Shown: in pieces, positions 54,593 through 63,961 of the stretch
Position numbering within the stretch: the first letter of the stretch is position 1
How the letters are laid out: each line of letters opens with the position of its first letter
DNA from: Burkholderia sp. SRS-46
GTDB lineage: Bacteria; Pseudomonadota; Gammaproteobacteria; Burkholderiales; Burkholderiaceae
Direction of reading: 5' to 3'
Length of the DNA stretch: 64,000 nt
NCBI RefSeq assembly: GCF_004343775.1
Contig: NZ_PTXL01000006.1
Span: forward strand, 186,001 to 250,000
Notes under the pieces: model-generated
Database searches by the model: none
The model's input: the letters and a program-made list of their open reading frames with translations, nothing else
Told to the model about the DNA's origin: nothing
Translations under genes and position numbers: made by a program

Positions 54593-56088
54593 TCAAACCG
54601 TTCCGCTCGATCGAATCGGCGGCCACCGCGACGCATAACTGGCGGCGCCGGCAGATCCTGTGCGCGGGCGCGTCGACGCTGGTGCTCGGCCTCGCGGTGC
54701 CGCGGCTCGCGCACGCGACGTCGGTGCTCGGCGTGCGGGTGTGGCCCGCGCGCGATTACACGCGCGTGACGATCGAATCCGACCAGCCGCTGCAGAATAC
54801 CCAGCAGCTGCTGCAGGGCCCCGACCGCCTCGTCGTCGACCTGAGCGGGCTCGACCTCGACCAGGCGCTGCGCGACCTCGTGTCGAAGATCGCGCCGAAC
54901 GATCCGCAGATCCACTCGGTGCGCGTCGGCCAGTACCAGCCGCACGTCGTGCGGATGGTGTTCGACCTGAAGGGCTCGGTGAAGCCGCAGGTGTTCACGC
55001 TGCCGCCGGTCGGCACCTACAAGTACCGCCTCGTGTTCGACCTGTATCCGGCCGTCGCGCCCGATCCGCTGACCGACCTGATCGCGCAGACCGAACGCAA
55101 GGAACAGCAGCTCAACGAAGCCACGCGCGCGCAGCAGGTGCAGCCGCCGACCGCGCTGAGCGGCCCGACGCAGCCGCCGACGGGCAACGACAACAGCGAC
55201 GCATTCTTCCAGCGCTTCGCGCAGAATACCCCGAACGCACCCGCGCCGCACGCGCCGCCCGCCGCGCCGGCGAAGCCCGCGGTCAAGCCGCCGCCCGTCG
55301 TCGCGCGCAAGGATGACGACGACGAGGCCGACGACACCTACAAGTTCACCGCGCCGAAAGCCGGCAAGGGCGGCACGGTGCGCCTGCTGACGGTCGCGAT
55401 CGACCCGGGCCACGGCGGCGAGGATCCGGGCGCGATCGGCGGCGGCGGCACGTACGAGAAGCACGTCGCGCTCGACATCGCGAAGAAGCTGCGCGCGAAG
55501 ATCGACGCCGCGCCGAACATGCGCGCGATGATGACGCGCGACGCCGACTTCTTCGTGCCGCTCAACGTGCGCGTGCAGAAGGCGCGCCGCGTCGGCGCGG
55601 ACCTGTTCGTGTCGATCCACGCGGACGCGTTCACGACGCCGTCTGCGCGAGGCTCGTCGGTGTTCGCGCTGTCGGACCACGGCGCGTCGAGCGCGGCGGC
55701 CCGCTGGCTCGCGAACAAGGAGAACGCGTCGGACCTGATCGGCGGCATCAACATCAAGACCCAGGACGCGGCCGTGAGCCGCGCGCTGTTCGACATGTCG
55801 ACGACCGCGCAGATCCGCGACTCGATGCGCTACGGCAACTACGTGCTGAAGGAAGTCGGCGGCATCAACAAGCTGCACAAGGGCTCGGTCGAGCAGGCCG
55901 GGTTCGCGGTGCTGAAGGCGCCCGACATTCCGTCGATCCTCGTCGAGACCGCGTTCATCAGCAACCCGGACGAAGAGCGCCGGCTGAACGACGACAGCTA
56001 CCGCGACGAGATGGCCGACGCGATCTTCCGCGGCATCAAGCGCTATTTCGCGGCGAACCCGCCGCTCGCGAAGAGCCGGATGGCCTGA
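54574..56088 (+). CDS. amiC: N-acetylmuramoyl-L-alanine amidase AmiC
   Basis: Periplasmic zinc amidase that splits septal peptidoglycan. 504 aa. Twin-arginine signal NWRRRQIL (22-29) then a hydrophobic stretch to AHA at about 48. AMIN domain (about 50-160), a Pro/Ala-rich linker (165-262) and an Amidase_3 domain with zinc ligands His280 (DPGHGGEDPG), Glu295 (YEKHVALD) and SIHADAF, plus catalytic Glu in VLVETAFISNP. Start at 54574, inside tsaE; MLIKPF at 54586 is an alternative. A GC hairpin (56108-56132) lies between it and the convergent EamA gene. Confidence 0.95.
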   Translation: MSRKMLIKPFRSIESAATATHNWRRRQILCAGASTLVLGLAVPRLAHATSVLGVRVWPARDYTRVTIESDQPLQNTQQLLQGPDRLVVDLSGLDLDQALRDLVSKIAPNDPQIHSVRVGQYQPHVVRMVFDLKGSVKPQVFTLPPVGTYKYRLVFDLYPAVAPDPLTDLIAQTERKEQQLNEATRAQQVQPPTALSGPTQPPTGNDNSDAFFQRFAQNTPNAPAPHAPPAAPAKPAVKPPPVVARKDDDDEADDTYKFTAPKAGKGGTVRLLTVAIDPGHGGEDPGAIGGGGTYEKHVALDIAKKLRAKIDAAPNMRAMMTRDADFFVPLNVRVQKARRVGADLFVSIHADAFTTPSARGSSVFALSDHGASSAAARWLANKENASDLIGGINIKTQDAAVSRALFDMSTTAQIRDSMRYGNYVLKEVGGINKLHKGSVEQAGFAVLKAPDIPSILVETAFISNPDEERRLNDDSYRDEMADAIFRGIKRYFAANPPLAKSRMA

Positions 56089-56137
56089 CGGCCGTTTGCG
56101 CTGCGCCGCCGGCCGGGCACCGCTCGGCCGGCGCGCG

Positions 56138-57019
56138 TCACGACGCCGCGACGCGGCGCACCCGCTTCCCGCCGAACACGTTCACCGCGAGCCCGCCCAT
56201 CACGAGCGCGGCGCCCACCAGCTGCGCGCGCGTCAGGTGCTCGTCGAGCAGCAGCGCCGACGACGCGATGCCGATGATCGGCACCAGCAGCGAGAACTGC
56301 GCGACCTGCGCGGCCGGATAGCGCGACAGCAGGCGGCTCCACAACCCATAGCCGAGCAGCGTCGCGACGAACGCGAGATAGACGACCGCGAAGATCGACG
56401 CGCCGCTCAGCCCGGCGAGCGCGGCCGCGATCCGCTGCGGCCCCTCGAAGCCCAGCGACAGCAGGAAGAACGGCACCGGCGGCACGAGGCTCGCCCACAC
56501 GACGAGCGACACGAGGTTGGCCTGCCCGACCTTCTTCGTGACGATATTGCCGAATGCCCACATCGCGGCCGAGCCGATCGTCAGCAGGAAGCCGGCCAGC
56601 GTCATCGCGCGGCCGCCCTGAGACGCGATCACGACGAGGCCGCCGGCGGCGATCGCCAGGCCGACCAGGTTCTGCGCGCGCAGCCGCTCGCCGAGGAACA
56701 CCATCGCGAACACGAGCGTGAAGAACGCCTGCGACTGCAGCACGAGCGATGCCAGCCCGGCCGGCATCCCGACGTACATCGCGGTGAACAGCAGCACGAA
56801 CTGGCCGAGCTGGATCGTCGCGCCGTACAGCACGAGCAGCCGCCACGAAACCTGCGGCCGGCGCACGAAGAACACCGCCGGCACCGCCGCGAGCGTGAAG
56901 CGCAGCGCACCGAGCAGCATCGGCGGCATGCCGTGCAGCCCGACCTTGATCACGACGAAGTTCACGCCCCACGCCAGAATCACGACCAGCGCCAGCAGCA
57001 GATCCTTCGGGGCCATCAT
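56138..57019 (-). CDS. EamA/DMT family transporter
   Basis: 293 aa with ten predicted TM helices in two EamA repeats. The first is VILAWGVNFVVIKVGLHGMPP; the second begins FGNIVTKKVGQANLVSLVVWAS. Closest in type to O-acetylserine/cysteine exporter EamA and its relatives; the true substrate is unknown. Start at 57019 (MMAPKDLL) after AGGAGACGAAG; the next codon is also ATG. Divergent from the pirin gene. Confidence 0.9.
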   Translation of the reverse strand: MMAPKDLLLALVVILAWGVNFVVIKVGLHGMPPMLLGALRFTLAAVPAVFFVRRPQVSWRLLVLYGATIQLGQFVLLFTAMYVGMPAGLASLVLQSQAFFTLVFAMVFLGERLRAQNLVGLAIAAGGLVVIASQGGRAMTLAGFLLTIGSAAMWAFGNIVTKKVGQANLVSLVVWASLVPPVPFFLLSLGFEGPQRIAAALAGLSGASIFAVVYLAFVATLLGYGLWSRLLSRYPAAQVAQFSLLVPIIGIASSALLLDEHLTRAQLVGAALVMGGLAVNVFGGKRVRRVAAS

Positions 57020-57235
57020 CTTCGTCTCCTTGTCTTGTCGTAGCGTGTCGCGACGCATGCAGCCGGCCAGTTTACCGGCCTTTGGCGCGCCGTCCGGAAT
57101 CCCGCGCACGCGGCATGGATTCGGCGCGGCCGCCGGTGCGGGAATGCAAGAACCGTACCGCGCGACGCGCCGCGCGCAGCCGGCCGGGCGCCAAGTACAA
57201 TGACCCGCATCCCCGCCGCGTCAACAGGATCCGCC

Positions 57236-58117
57236 ATGACCGACTCCATTCAAGCCCTGCTGAAGCCGCACGTGCGCGACATCGGCAACCTGCAGGTGCG
57301 CCGCACGCTGCCGGCGCTCGCCGCGCGTCTCGTCGGCCCGTTCATCTTCTTCGATCACATGGGGCCCGCGACGCTGCCGGCCGGCACGGGCCTCGACGTG
57401 CGCCCGCATCCGCACATCGGGCTCGCGACCGTCACCTACCTGTTCGACGGTGCGATCCTGCACCGCGACAGCCTCGGCTCGCTGCAGGAAATCGTGCCCG
57501 GCGACGTCAACTGGATGACGGCCGGGCGCGGCATCGTCCATTCGGAGCGCACGCCGGACGCATTGCGCGAGCGCGGCCACGCCGTGCACGGGATCCAGAC
57601 CTGGGTCGCGCTGCCGCTCGAACACGAGACCGACGAGCCGTCGTTCGAGCACCACGCAGCCGCGACGCTGCCGAAACGGGCCGCGGACGGCGTGTCGCTG
57701 ACGGTGATCGCCGGCGACGCGTTCGGCCTGCGCTCGCCCGTCACGACCTTCTCGCGCACGCTGTACGTCGCCGCCGAGTTCGCGGCCGGCGGCAGCCTCG
57801 TGCTCGACCCGTCCCATCAGGAACGCGCGGTCTACCTCGTCGAAGGCGACCTGACGATCGACGGCACGCCGCTCGAAGCGGCGCAAATGGCCGTGCTCGC
57901 GCCGGGCGCGACCGTCGCGCTCGCGAGCGGCGCCGGCGCGCGCGTGATGGTGCTCGGCGGCGACCGCCTCGAAGGCGAACGCTTCATCGACTGGAATTTC
58001 GTCGCGAGCAGCCGCGACGCGATCGAGCGCGCGAAGGACGCCTGGACGCGGCAGGAGATGGGCAAGGTGCCCGGCGAGACCGAGTGGATTCCGCTGCCCG
58101 AACGCAAGCCGCGTTGA
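57236..58117 (+). CDS. pirin family protein (quercetinase-like bicupin)
   Basis: 293 aa bicupin. The N-terminal cupin has the metal-binding residues in RPHPHIGLATVTYLFDG (His pair), HRDSLG and GRGIVHSE. The C-terminal cupin has VYLVEGDLTIDG. Bacterial pirins can act as quercetin dioxygenases or as regulators of central enzymes; which applies is unknown. Start at 57236 (MTDSIQALLKPH) with an AGGATC ribosome site. 52 bp ahead of cnoX on the same strand, so possibly cotranscribed with it. Confidence 0.92.
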   Translation: MTDSIQALLKPHVRDIGNLQVRRTLPALAARLVGPFIFFDHMGPATLPAGTGLDVRPHPHIGLATVTYLFDGAILHRDSLGSLQEIVPGDVNWMTAGRGIVHSERTPDALRERGHAVHGIQTWVALPLEHETDEPSFEHHAAATLPKRAADGVSLTVIAGDAFGLRSPVTTFSRTLYVAAEFAAGGSLVLDPSHQERAVYLVEGDLTIDGTPLEAAQMAVLAPGATVALASGAGARVMVLGGDRLEGERFIDWNFVASSRDAIERAKDAWTRQEMGKVPGETEWIPLPERKPR

Positions 58118-58169
58118 AAAACCCGGCTGCCGCCCCCATCCTGCCCTCATTCGAACTCAAGAGAACGCC

Positions 58170-59018
58170 ATGGACACCACGCTTGCCACTTTCGAGAAAG
58201 ACGTCATCGAAGCGTCGCTGGACACGCCCGTGCTGGTCGACTTCTGGGCGCCGTGGTGCGGCCCGTGCAAGACGCTCGGCCCGCTGCTGGAAAAGCTCGA
58301 AAGCGACTACGCGGGCCGCTGGAAGCTCGTGAAGGTCAACGTCGACGAGAACCAGGAACTGGCCGCGCACTTCCAGACGCGCAGCATTCCGCACGTGATC
58401 GCGTTCGCCGACGGGCGTCCGGTCGACCAGTTCGTCGGCGTGCTGCCCGAAGGGCAGCTGCGCGCGTTCCTCGACCGGCTGCTGCCCGCGCCGGAAGAAG
58501 CCGAGCGCCGCGCCGCGCAGTTCGCGATGGCGGAATCGCGCTTCGACGACGCGCTCGGCCACCTCGAGGCCGCGCTCGCGCTGAACCCCGGCTTCGACGA
58601 CGCGCGGCTCGACCTGATCGAGCTGCTGCTCGCGCACAACCAGGTGGACGCGGCACGCGCCGAGACCGAGCGCCTGTCGCCGCAGGTCAAGCAGAACGGC
58701 GACGCGCGCTACCAGGCGATCGTGACCCGTTTCGACGCGCTCGAGGCCACCGCCGACCTGCCGCCGACCGGCGCGCTCGAAGCCCGCATCGCGGCGAATC
58801 CGGCCGATCTCGACGCACGCTTCGATCTCGCGCAGAGCCTGATCGCGCGGCGCGCGTACGAAGGCGCGCTGGAGCAGTTGTTCGAAATCGTGCTGCGCGA
58901 CCGCGCGTACGGCGACGATCTCGGCCGCAAGACGATGATTTCGGTGTTCGAGATGGCCGGCGAGCGCCCCGATCTCGTCGCCGCATGGCGGCGCAAGCTG
59001 AGCATGGCGCTCAACTGA
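58170..59018 (+). CDS. cnoX: CnoX (YbbN) thioredoxin-TPR chaperedoxin
   Basis: 282 aa: thioredoxin domain (1-107) with the redox motif WCGPC (29-33), followed by a TPR-like helical domain (about 112-280). CnoX holds stress-unfolded proteins, protects their cysteines and hands them to GroEL or DnaK. E. coli CnoX has lost the first active Cys, whereas here both are present, so thiol-disulphide activity is likely retained. Convergent with tcdA. Confidence 0.93.
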   Translation: MDTTLATFEKDVIEASLDTPVLVDFWAPWCGPCKTLGPLLEKLESDYAGRWKLVKVNVDENQELAAHFQTRSIPHVIAFADGRPVDQFVGVLPEGQLRAFLDRLLPAPEEAERRAAQFAMAESRFDDALGHLEAALALNPGFDDARLDLIELLLAHNQVDAARAETERLSPQVKQNGDARYQAIVTRFDALEATADLPPTGALEARIAANPADLDARFDLAQSLIARRAYEGALEQLFEIVLRDRAYGDDLGRKTMISVFEMAGERPDLVAAWRRKLSMALN

Positions 59019-59079
59019 CCGGAACCGGCGGGCCGGCGGGCGGCGCGGCGCATGCCGGCTGTGCGCCGCCGCGCCTTCG

Positions 59080-59934
59080 TTACGCGACGGCCCGCGCTGC
59101 GATCGCCCGCAGCGCATGCGCTGCGGCCGCGAAGCCGAAGCTCGCGGTCACGCACACGCTCGAGCCGAACCCCGCGCAGTTGAGCCCCGCGACGTGCGCG
59201 GCCGCGGACGGCTCCGCGCCGTCCTCGAGATCGCAGGCGGCAGCTTCCGGATAGATCAGCGGCTCGTCCGAATACACGGCACTGACCTTGAAGCGCGCCT
59301 TCGGCCCGCGCGGAAAGCCGTGCTGCTTGCGCAGCTGCGCGCGCACCTTCGACAGCAGCGGATCCTGGATCGTCAGCGCGAGATCGTCGATGCGGATCCG
59401 GGTCGGGTCGAGCTGGCCACCCGCGCCGCCGACCGTGACGAGCGGCTGCCCTTTTTCCACGCACCACGCGATCAGCGCGACCTTCGTGCGCACGCTGTCG
59501 ATCGCGTCGATCACGTAGTCGAAACCGCCGCCGAGCAGCGCGTCGAAATTGTCCGGCTCCGCGAAATCCTCGATCCGGTTCACGCGGCACGCGGGATCGA
59601 TCAGCGCGATCCGCTCGGCCATCGCGTCGACCTTCGGCTTGCCGTAGTTGCCGTCGAGCGCGTGGATCTGCCGGTTCGTGTTGCTCTCGGCGACGTTGTC
59701 GAGATCGACGAGCGTCAGCGTGCCGATCGCGCTGCGCGCGAGCGCCTCGGCCGTCCACGAGCCGACCCCGCCGATGCCGATCACCGCGACGTGCGCGCGC
59801 TCGAACGCGGCGAGCGCCGGCGCGCCGTACAGCCGCGCGATGCCGCCGAAGCGCCGGGCGCGATCCACGTCAAGCTGAGTTGTCGGGGTCGGGGTAAGAT
59901 CAGAGGTTACCGGGGCGGTGTGCGTGGAGGACAT
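59080..59934 (-). CDS. tcdA: tRNA threonylcarbamoyladenosine dehydratase TcdA
   Basis: E1-like ThiF/MoeB-fold ATPase that cyclises t6A37 to ct6A. 284 aa. Nucleotide motif GIGGVGSW (53-60), VDLDNVAESNTNRQIHAL and DAIDSVRTKVAL are conserved, and a conserved Cys lies in ACDLEDG. It complements tsaE in the same window. Start at 59934; the first ~20 residues are a poorly conserved Thr-rich tail. Divergent from pdxH. Confidence 0.93.
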   Translation of the reverse strand: MSSTHTAPVTSDLTPTPTTQLDVDRARRFGGIARLYGAPALAAFERAHVAVIGIGGVGSWTAEALARSAIGTLTLVDLDNVAESNTNRQIHALDGNYGKPKVDAMAERIALIDPACRVNRIEDFAEPDNFDALLGGGFDYVIDAIDSVRTKVALIAWCVEKGQPLVTVGGAGGQLDPTRIRIDDLALTIQDPLLSKVRAQLRKQHGFPRGPKARFKVSAVYSDEPLIYPEAAACDLEDGAEPSAAAHVAGLNCAGFGSSVCVTASFGFAAAAHALRAIAARAVA

Positions 59935-60063
59935 GGCGGCAAGGAAAACGTAAGTCGTGCAAGCCCTGTATTTTGCCTGATCTCCCTGTCACCACGCGCC
60001 ACTGTGCACGCACGTTTCTTCCGCCTTCGCTATACTGGCCCCAGATTGAAGCGTTTGCATAAC

Positions 60064-60708
60064 ATGACGACACTCGCCGATCTCCGCATCAATTATTCGC
60101 GTGCTTCGCTCGACGAAGCCGACGCCGCCCCGAACCCCTTCGCCCAGTTCGACCGCTGGTTCAAGGAGGCGCTCGCCGCCAAGCTTCCCGAGCCGAACAC
60201 GATGACGCTCGCCACCGTCGGCGAGGGCGGCCAGCCGTCCGCGCGCATCGTGCTGATCAAGGCCGTCGACGAACGCGGGTTCGTGTTCTTCACCAATTAC
60301 CAGAGCCGCAAGGGCCACGACCTCGCCGCGCATCCGTATGCCGCGCTGCTGTTCTACTGGATCGAGCTCGAGCGGCAGGTGCGCATCGAAGGCCGCATCG
60401 AGAAGACGACCGACGAGGAAAGCGACCGCTATTTCGCGTCACGGCCGCTCGGCTCGCGCATCGGCGCATGGGCGTCGGAACAGAGTGCGGTGATCGACAG
60501 CCGCGCGACGCTCGAAGCGCGCGAAAAGGAAATCAGCACGCGCTACGGCGACGACCCGCCACGGCCGCCGCACTGGGGCGGCTACCGCCTCGTGCCCGAG
60601 TCGATCGAGTTCTGGCAGGGCCGCCCGTCGCGGCTGCACGACCGGCTGCTGTATACCCGCGACGCCGCGGCGCCGCACGGCTGGACGATCTCGCGCCTGT
60701 CGCCGTAA
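60064..60708 (+). CDS. pdxH: pyridoxamine 5'-phosphate oxidase
   Basis: FMN enzyme that makes pyridoxal phosphate. 214 aa. FMN-binding RIVLIKAVDERGFVFFTNYQSRKG, ERQVRIEGRIEK, the conserved SRIGAWASEQSAVI and C-terminal PHWGGYRLVPESIEFWQGRPSRLHDRL. Start at 60064 (MTTLADLRINYSR). Divergent from tcdA and upstream of cfa, separated by a 10-bp GC hairpin. Confidence 0.96.
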   Translation: MTTLADLRINYSRASLDEADAAPNPFAQFDRWFKEALAAKLPEPNTMTLATVGEGGQPSARIVLIKAVDERGFVFFTNYQSRKGHDLAAHPYAALLFYWIELERQVRIEGRIEKTTDEESDRYFASRPLGSRIGAWASEQSAVIDSRATLEAREKEISTRYGDDPPRPPHWGGYRLVPESIEFWQGRPSRLHDRLLYTRDAAAPHGWTISRLSP

Positions 60709-60759
60709 CCGCCGCCGCTGCACCCCGCGCAGCACCGCTCGTATTTCGTATTGCATCCG

Positions 60760-60784
60760 GGCGCCCGCCGAACGGGCGGGCGCC
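60760..60784 (+). terminator. hairpin between pdxH and cfa
   Basis: A perfect 10-bp stem (GGCGCCCGCC at 60760-60769 with 60775-60784) has a 5-nt loop but no T-tract, so termination is uncertain. Confidence 0.4.
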
Positions 60785-60833
60785 GGTCAAGAAGCTTGGC
60801 TGTATTCGATTCAACGGACAACGGAGATTCCAA

Positions 60834-62054
60834 ATGTTCTGGGAAAAGAAGCTGGCACAGTGGGCAGACGAAGTACGGGCGAAGGCGAACATTCCCGCGC
60901 GCCTCGTGTTGTGGAACGGCGATCAGCTCGATTTCGGCACGTTCGCCGCGCCGCAGGTCACGTTGAAGGTCAACAGCGCGTCGGCGCTGCCGCTGCTGCT
61001 CGAACCGAGCCTCGACAACCTCGGCGAGGCGTACGTGAAGGGCAAGATCGACATCGAGGGCAAGCTGTCCGACATCATCAACATCGGCTACTCGCTCGCG
61101 CGCAGCACGGTGACGAGCGCGAGCAAGCTCGCGCGCGTGAAGCGCTACTTCAGCCACACGAAGGGCACCGACAAGAAGGCGATCCAGTATCACTACGACG
61201 TCTCGAACGAGTTCTACAGGCTGTGGCTCGACGAGAACATGGTCTACTCGTGCGCGTACTTCGAGAACGGCGACGAGGATCTCGCGACCGCGCAGATCAA
61301 GAAGATCGACCACATCCTCACCAAGATCCGGCTGCAGCCGGGCCAGCGCCTGCTCGACATCGGCTGCGGCTGGGGCGCGCTGGTGCTGCGCGCGGCGAGC
61401 AAGTTCGGCGCGCAGTGTCTCGGCGTGACGCTGTCGCAGAACCAGTTCGACCTCGCGACCGAGCGCGTGAGGGCGGCCGGGCTGCAGGACAAGATCGAGA
61501 TCCGCCTGCAGGACTACCGTGAGATCGACGGCCAGTTCGACCGCATCACGAGCGTCGGGATGTTCGAGCACGTCGGCCGCAAGAACCTGCCGCTCTACTT
61601 CTCGCGCGTGCGCGAGCTGCTCGCCGACGACGGCATCGCGATGAACCACGGCATCACGTCGACCGATGCCGAAAGCGGCGAAACCGCGCTCGGCGGCGGC
61701 GAGTTCATCGACCGCTACGTGTTCCCGGACGGCGAGCTGCCGCACATCAGCCTCGCGCTCGAGGCCGCGCAGCGCGGCGGGCTCGAAACGATTGACGTCG
61801 AGAGCCTGCGGCGGCACTATGCGCGCACGCTCGACATCTGGACCGACAACTTCGAGGCGAAGGCCGAGGCAGCCAGACAACTCGTCGACGACGAAAAATT
61901 CCGCATCTGGCGCGTGTACCTCGCCGGCTGCGCGTATGCATTCGAGCACGACGACGTGTCGATCTTCCAGATCGTGTGCCGCAAGGCCGGGCAAAGCGCG
62001 AAAACGCTGCCGTGGTCGCGGCGCTATATGTACGAACACGCGCTGCCGCGCTAG
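60834..62054 (+). CDS. cfa: cyclopropane-fatty-acyl-phospholipid synthase
   Basis: SAM-dependent methylene transfer to unsaturated acyl chains of membrane lipids, usually in stationary phase or acid stress. 406 aa. N-terminal lipid-binding domain (about 1-105), YHYDVSNEFY (119-128), MVYSCAYF (136-143), SAM motif LLDIGCGWG (173-181), SVGMFEHVG and C-terminal RIWRVYLAGCAYAFE. ATG at 60834 after ACGGAG. The DUF72 gene follows 23 bp after its stop. Confidence 0.95.
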   Translation: MFWEKKLAQWADEVRAKANIPARLVLWNGDQLDFGTFAAPQVTLKVNSASALPLLLEPSLDNLGEAYVKGKIDIEGKLSDIINIGYSLARSTVTSASKLARVKRYFSHTKGTDKKAIQYHYDVSNEFYRLWLDENMVYSCAYFENGDEDLATAQIKKIDHILTKIRLQPGQRLLDIGCGWGALVLRAASKFGAQCLGVTLSQNQFDLATERVRAAGLQDKIEIRLQDYREIDGQFDRITSVGMFEHVGRKNLPLYFSRVRELLADDGIAMNHGITSTDAESGETALGGGEFIDRYVFPDGELPHISLALEAAQRGGLETIDVESLRRHYARTLDIWTDNFEAKAEAARQLVDDEKFRIWRVYLAGCAYAFEHDDVSIFQIVCRKAGQSAKTLPWSRRYMYEHALPR

Positions 62055-62077
62055 GCGGCGCTTCACGCACGGCATGC

Positions 62078-63385
62078 ATGGGTGACGGCAGGACGCGGCG
62101 CAAGGCGCCGCCAGGACCACAACAACGGGACGACGATCCGGACGGCATGCGCGCCGACGGGCAATTCGACCTGTTCGGCACAGCGCCGGACGACACCGGC
62201 GCGGTTCCGGCTGTGGCCGGCGACCCTGTCGCGCCCGCGCCGCCCGCTGCCGGCGCCGTCCCGCCCGTAGCGGATGCGGGCCGCCCGCCGCGCCCCGCCG
62301 ACACGCCCCCGCGTCGCGCCGCCGCCAGCGGCGACACCCCGTCGACCGGCATGCTGTGGGACGACCCGGCCCCACCGCCCGCGCCATCGAAAGGCCGGCG
62401 CCGACGCGGCGTCGCGCCCGCGCCGGTGGCCGCCGACGTCGCGGCCGCCGCGGCCGGGCTGCCGCCGAACGTGCGGCTCGGCACGTCGTCGTGGTTCTTC
62501 CCCGGCTGGAACGGCATCGTCTACGACGGCGATTTCGCGCAGACGAAGCTGTCGCGCGAAGGGCTCGAAGCGTATGGCGCGCATCCGCTGCTCAAGAGCG
62601 TGAGCCTCGACCGGTCGTTCTACGGCCCGCTGTCCGTCGCCGACTACCTGCGCTACGCGCAGCAGGTGCCGGACGATTTCCGTTTCGTCGTCAAGGCGCC
62701 GGCATCGGTCACCGACGCGGTCATGCGCGGCCGGCGCGGCGAGCCGTCCGGGCCGAATCCGACCTTCCTGAACGCGCAGCTCGCCACCGACGAGTTCGTC
62801 CGGCCGTGCCTCGACGGGCTCGGCACGAAGGCCGGCGTGCTGGTGTTCCAGTTCTCGCCGCTGCCGGACACGCTGCTCGCCAACCCCGCCGCGCTGATCG
62901 ACCGGCTCGGCGCGTTCTTCGCGGCGCTGCCGCCGCTGCCGCCCGAACCGGACACGCCGCGCTACGCGATCGAGATCCGCGATGCGAGCCTGCTCACGCC
63001 GCGCTTCATCCGTACGCTCGCCGCGCATGGCGTGCGCTATTGCGTCGGCCTGCACGCGCGAATGCCCGACCCGCTCAGGCAGGCGGCCGCGCTTGCGCTG
63101 CTCGACGGCGACGCGCCGGGCCCGCTGATCGTGCGCTGGAGCCTGCACGGCGGCTTCAAGTACGAACAGGCGAAAGCGAAGTACGAGCCGTTCGACCGGC
63201 TCGTCGACGAGGATCCGCACACGCGCTCGGCACTCGCCGAGCTGGCCGCGCGCTATGCGATGGCCGGCCAGCCCGTGATCATCACGATCAACAACAAGGC
63301 GGAAGGCTCCGCGCCGCTGTCGTGCATCGCGCTCGCGCGCGAGATCGCCGCCGCGTGCGCGAACTGGCGCGGCGAGGCGGCCTGA
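62078..63385 (+). CDS. DUF72 domain protein with disordered N-terminal extension
   Basis: 435 aa from the ATG at 62078. The first ~125 residues are Ala/Pro-rich and low in complexity, with short segments such as QFDLFGTAPDD. The DUF72 TIM-barrel follows: RLGTSSWFFPGWNGIVYDG, NPTFLNAQ, VLVFQFSPLP, RYAIEIRDASL, VRWSLHGGFKYEQAKAKYEPFDRLV and VIITINNKAEGSAPLSCIALAREI. Function unknown (YecE family). An ATG at 62147 (MRADGQFDLFG) would shorten the tail. It starts 23 bp after cfa, so may be cotranscribed, and is convergent with msrA. Confidence 0.87.
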   Translation: MGDGRTRRKAPPGPQQRDDDPDGMRADGQFDLFGTAPDDTGAVPAVAGDPVAPAPPAAGAVPPVADAGRPPRPADTPPRRAAASGDTPSTGMLWDDPAPPPAPSKGRRRRGVAPAPVAADVAAAAAGLPPNVRLGTSSWFFPGWNGIVYDGDFAQTKLSREGLEAYGAHPLLKSVSLDRSFYGPLSVADYLRYAQQVPDDFRFVVKAPASVTDAVMRGRRGEPSGPNPTFLNAQLATDEFVRPCLDGLGTKAGVLVFQFSPLPDTLLANPAALIDRLGAFFAALPPLPPEPDTPRYAIEIRDASLLTPRFIRTLAAHGVRYCVGLHARMPDPLRQAAALALLDGDAPGPLIVRWSLHGGFKYEQAKAKYEPFDRLVDEDPHTRSALAELAARYAMAGQPVIITINNKAEGSAPLSCIALAREIAAACANWRGEAA

Positions 63386-63400
63386 CGCCGTATCAGCCGT

Positions 63401-63961
63401 TCACGCGCCGCGCGACGACTTCAGCCGGTGCGCGAACTTCTGGCGGAATTTCGCGAGCTTCGGCCCGATCACGACCGAGCAATACCCCTGGCCGGGATTC
63501 TGCGCATAGTAGTTCTGGTGATAGTCCTCGGCCGGCCAGTAGTTGCCGTCGAGCGGCACGACCTGCGTGACGATCGGCTGCCCGAACACCTGCTCGCGCT
63601 CGAGCGTGCGGATCACGTCAAGCGCGGTGTCGCGCTGCGCGTCCGAATGCGTAAACACGGCCGACCGGTATTGCGTACCGACGTCGTTGCCCTGCCGGTT
63701 GAGCTGGGTCGGATCGTGCGTCGCGAAGAAAATCTCGAGGATCTCGCGATAGCCGATGCGCGCCGGGTCGAACGTCACGTTGACGACCTCCGCGTGCCCG
63801 GTGTCGCCGTCGCACACCTCGCGGTAGCCCGGGTTGCGCGTGTGGCCGCCCGCATAGCCCGATTCGACGGCCGTCACGCCGTCGATGTCGAGGAACACCG
63901 CTTCCGTGCACCAGAAGCACCCGCCTCCCAAAGTCGCGGTTTCAAGCATCTCGTTCACCAT
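63401..63961 (-). CDS. msrA: peptide methionine sulfoxide reductase MsrA
   Basis: Reduces methionine-S-sulfoxide in proteins. 186 aa from 63961; an ATG at 63949 (MLETATLGGG) is an alternative. Catalytic GCFWC (14-18) with Cys15, SGYAGGHTRNPGY, HAEVVNVTFDP, the THDPTQLNRQGNDVGTQYRS block and DYHQNYYAQNPGQGYCSVVIGPK with a resolving Cys. The gene is complete within the window, and no msrB is fused or adjacent. Confidence 0.94.
   Translation of the reverse strand: MVNEMLETATLGGGCFWCTEAVFLDIDGVTAVESGYAGGHTRNPGYREVCDGDTGHAEVVNVTFDPARIGYREILEIFFATHDPTQLNRQGNDVGTQYRSAVFTHSDAQRDTALDVIRTLEREQVFGQPIVTQVVPLDGNYWPAEDYHQNYYAQNPGQGYCSVVIGPKLAKFRQKFAHRLKSSRGA

Noticed and set aside
58170..59018. Plain thioredoxin gene
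   Set aside because: The thioredoxin fold occupies only the first ~107 residues; the helical TPR extension identifies CnoX.
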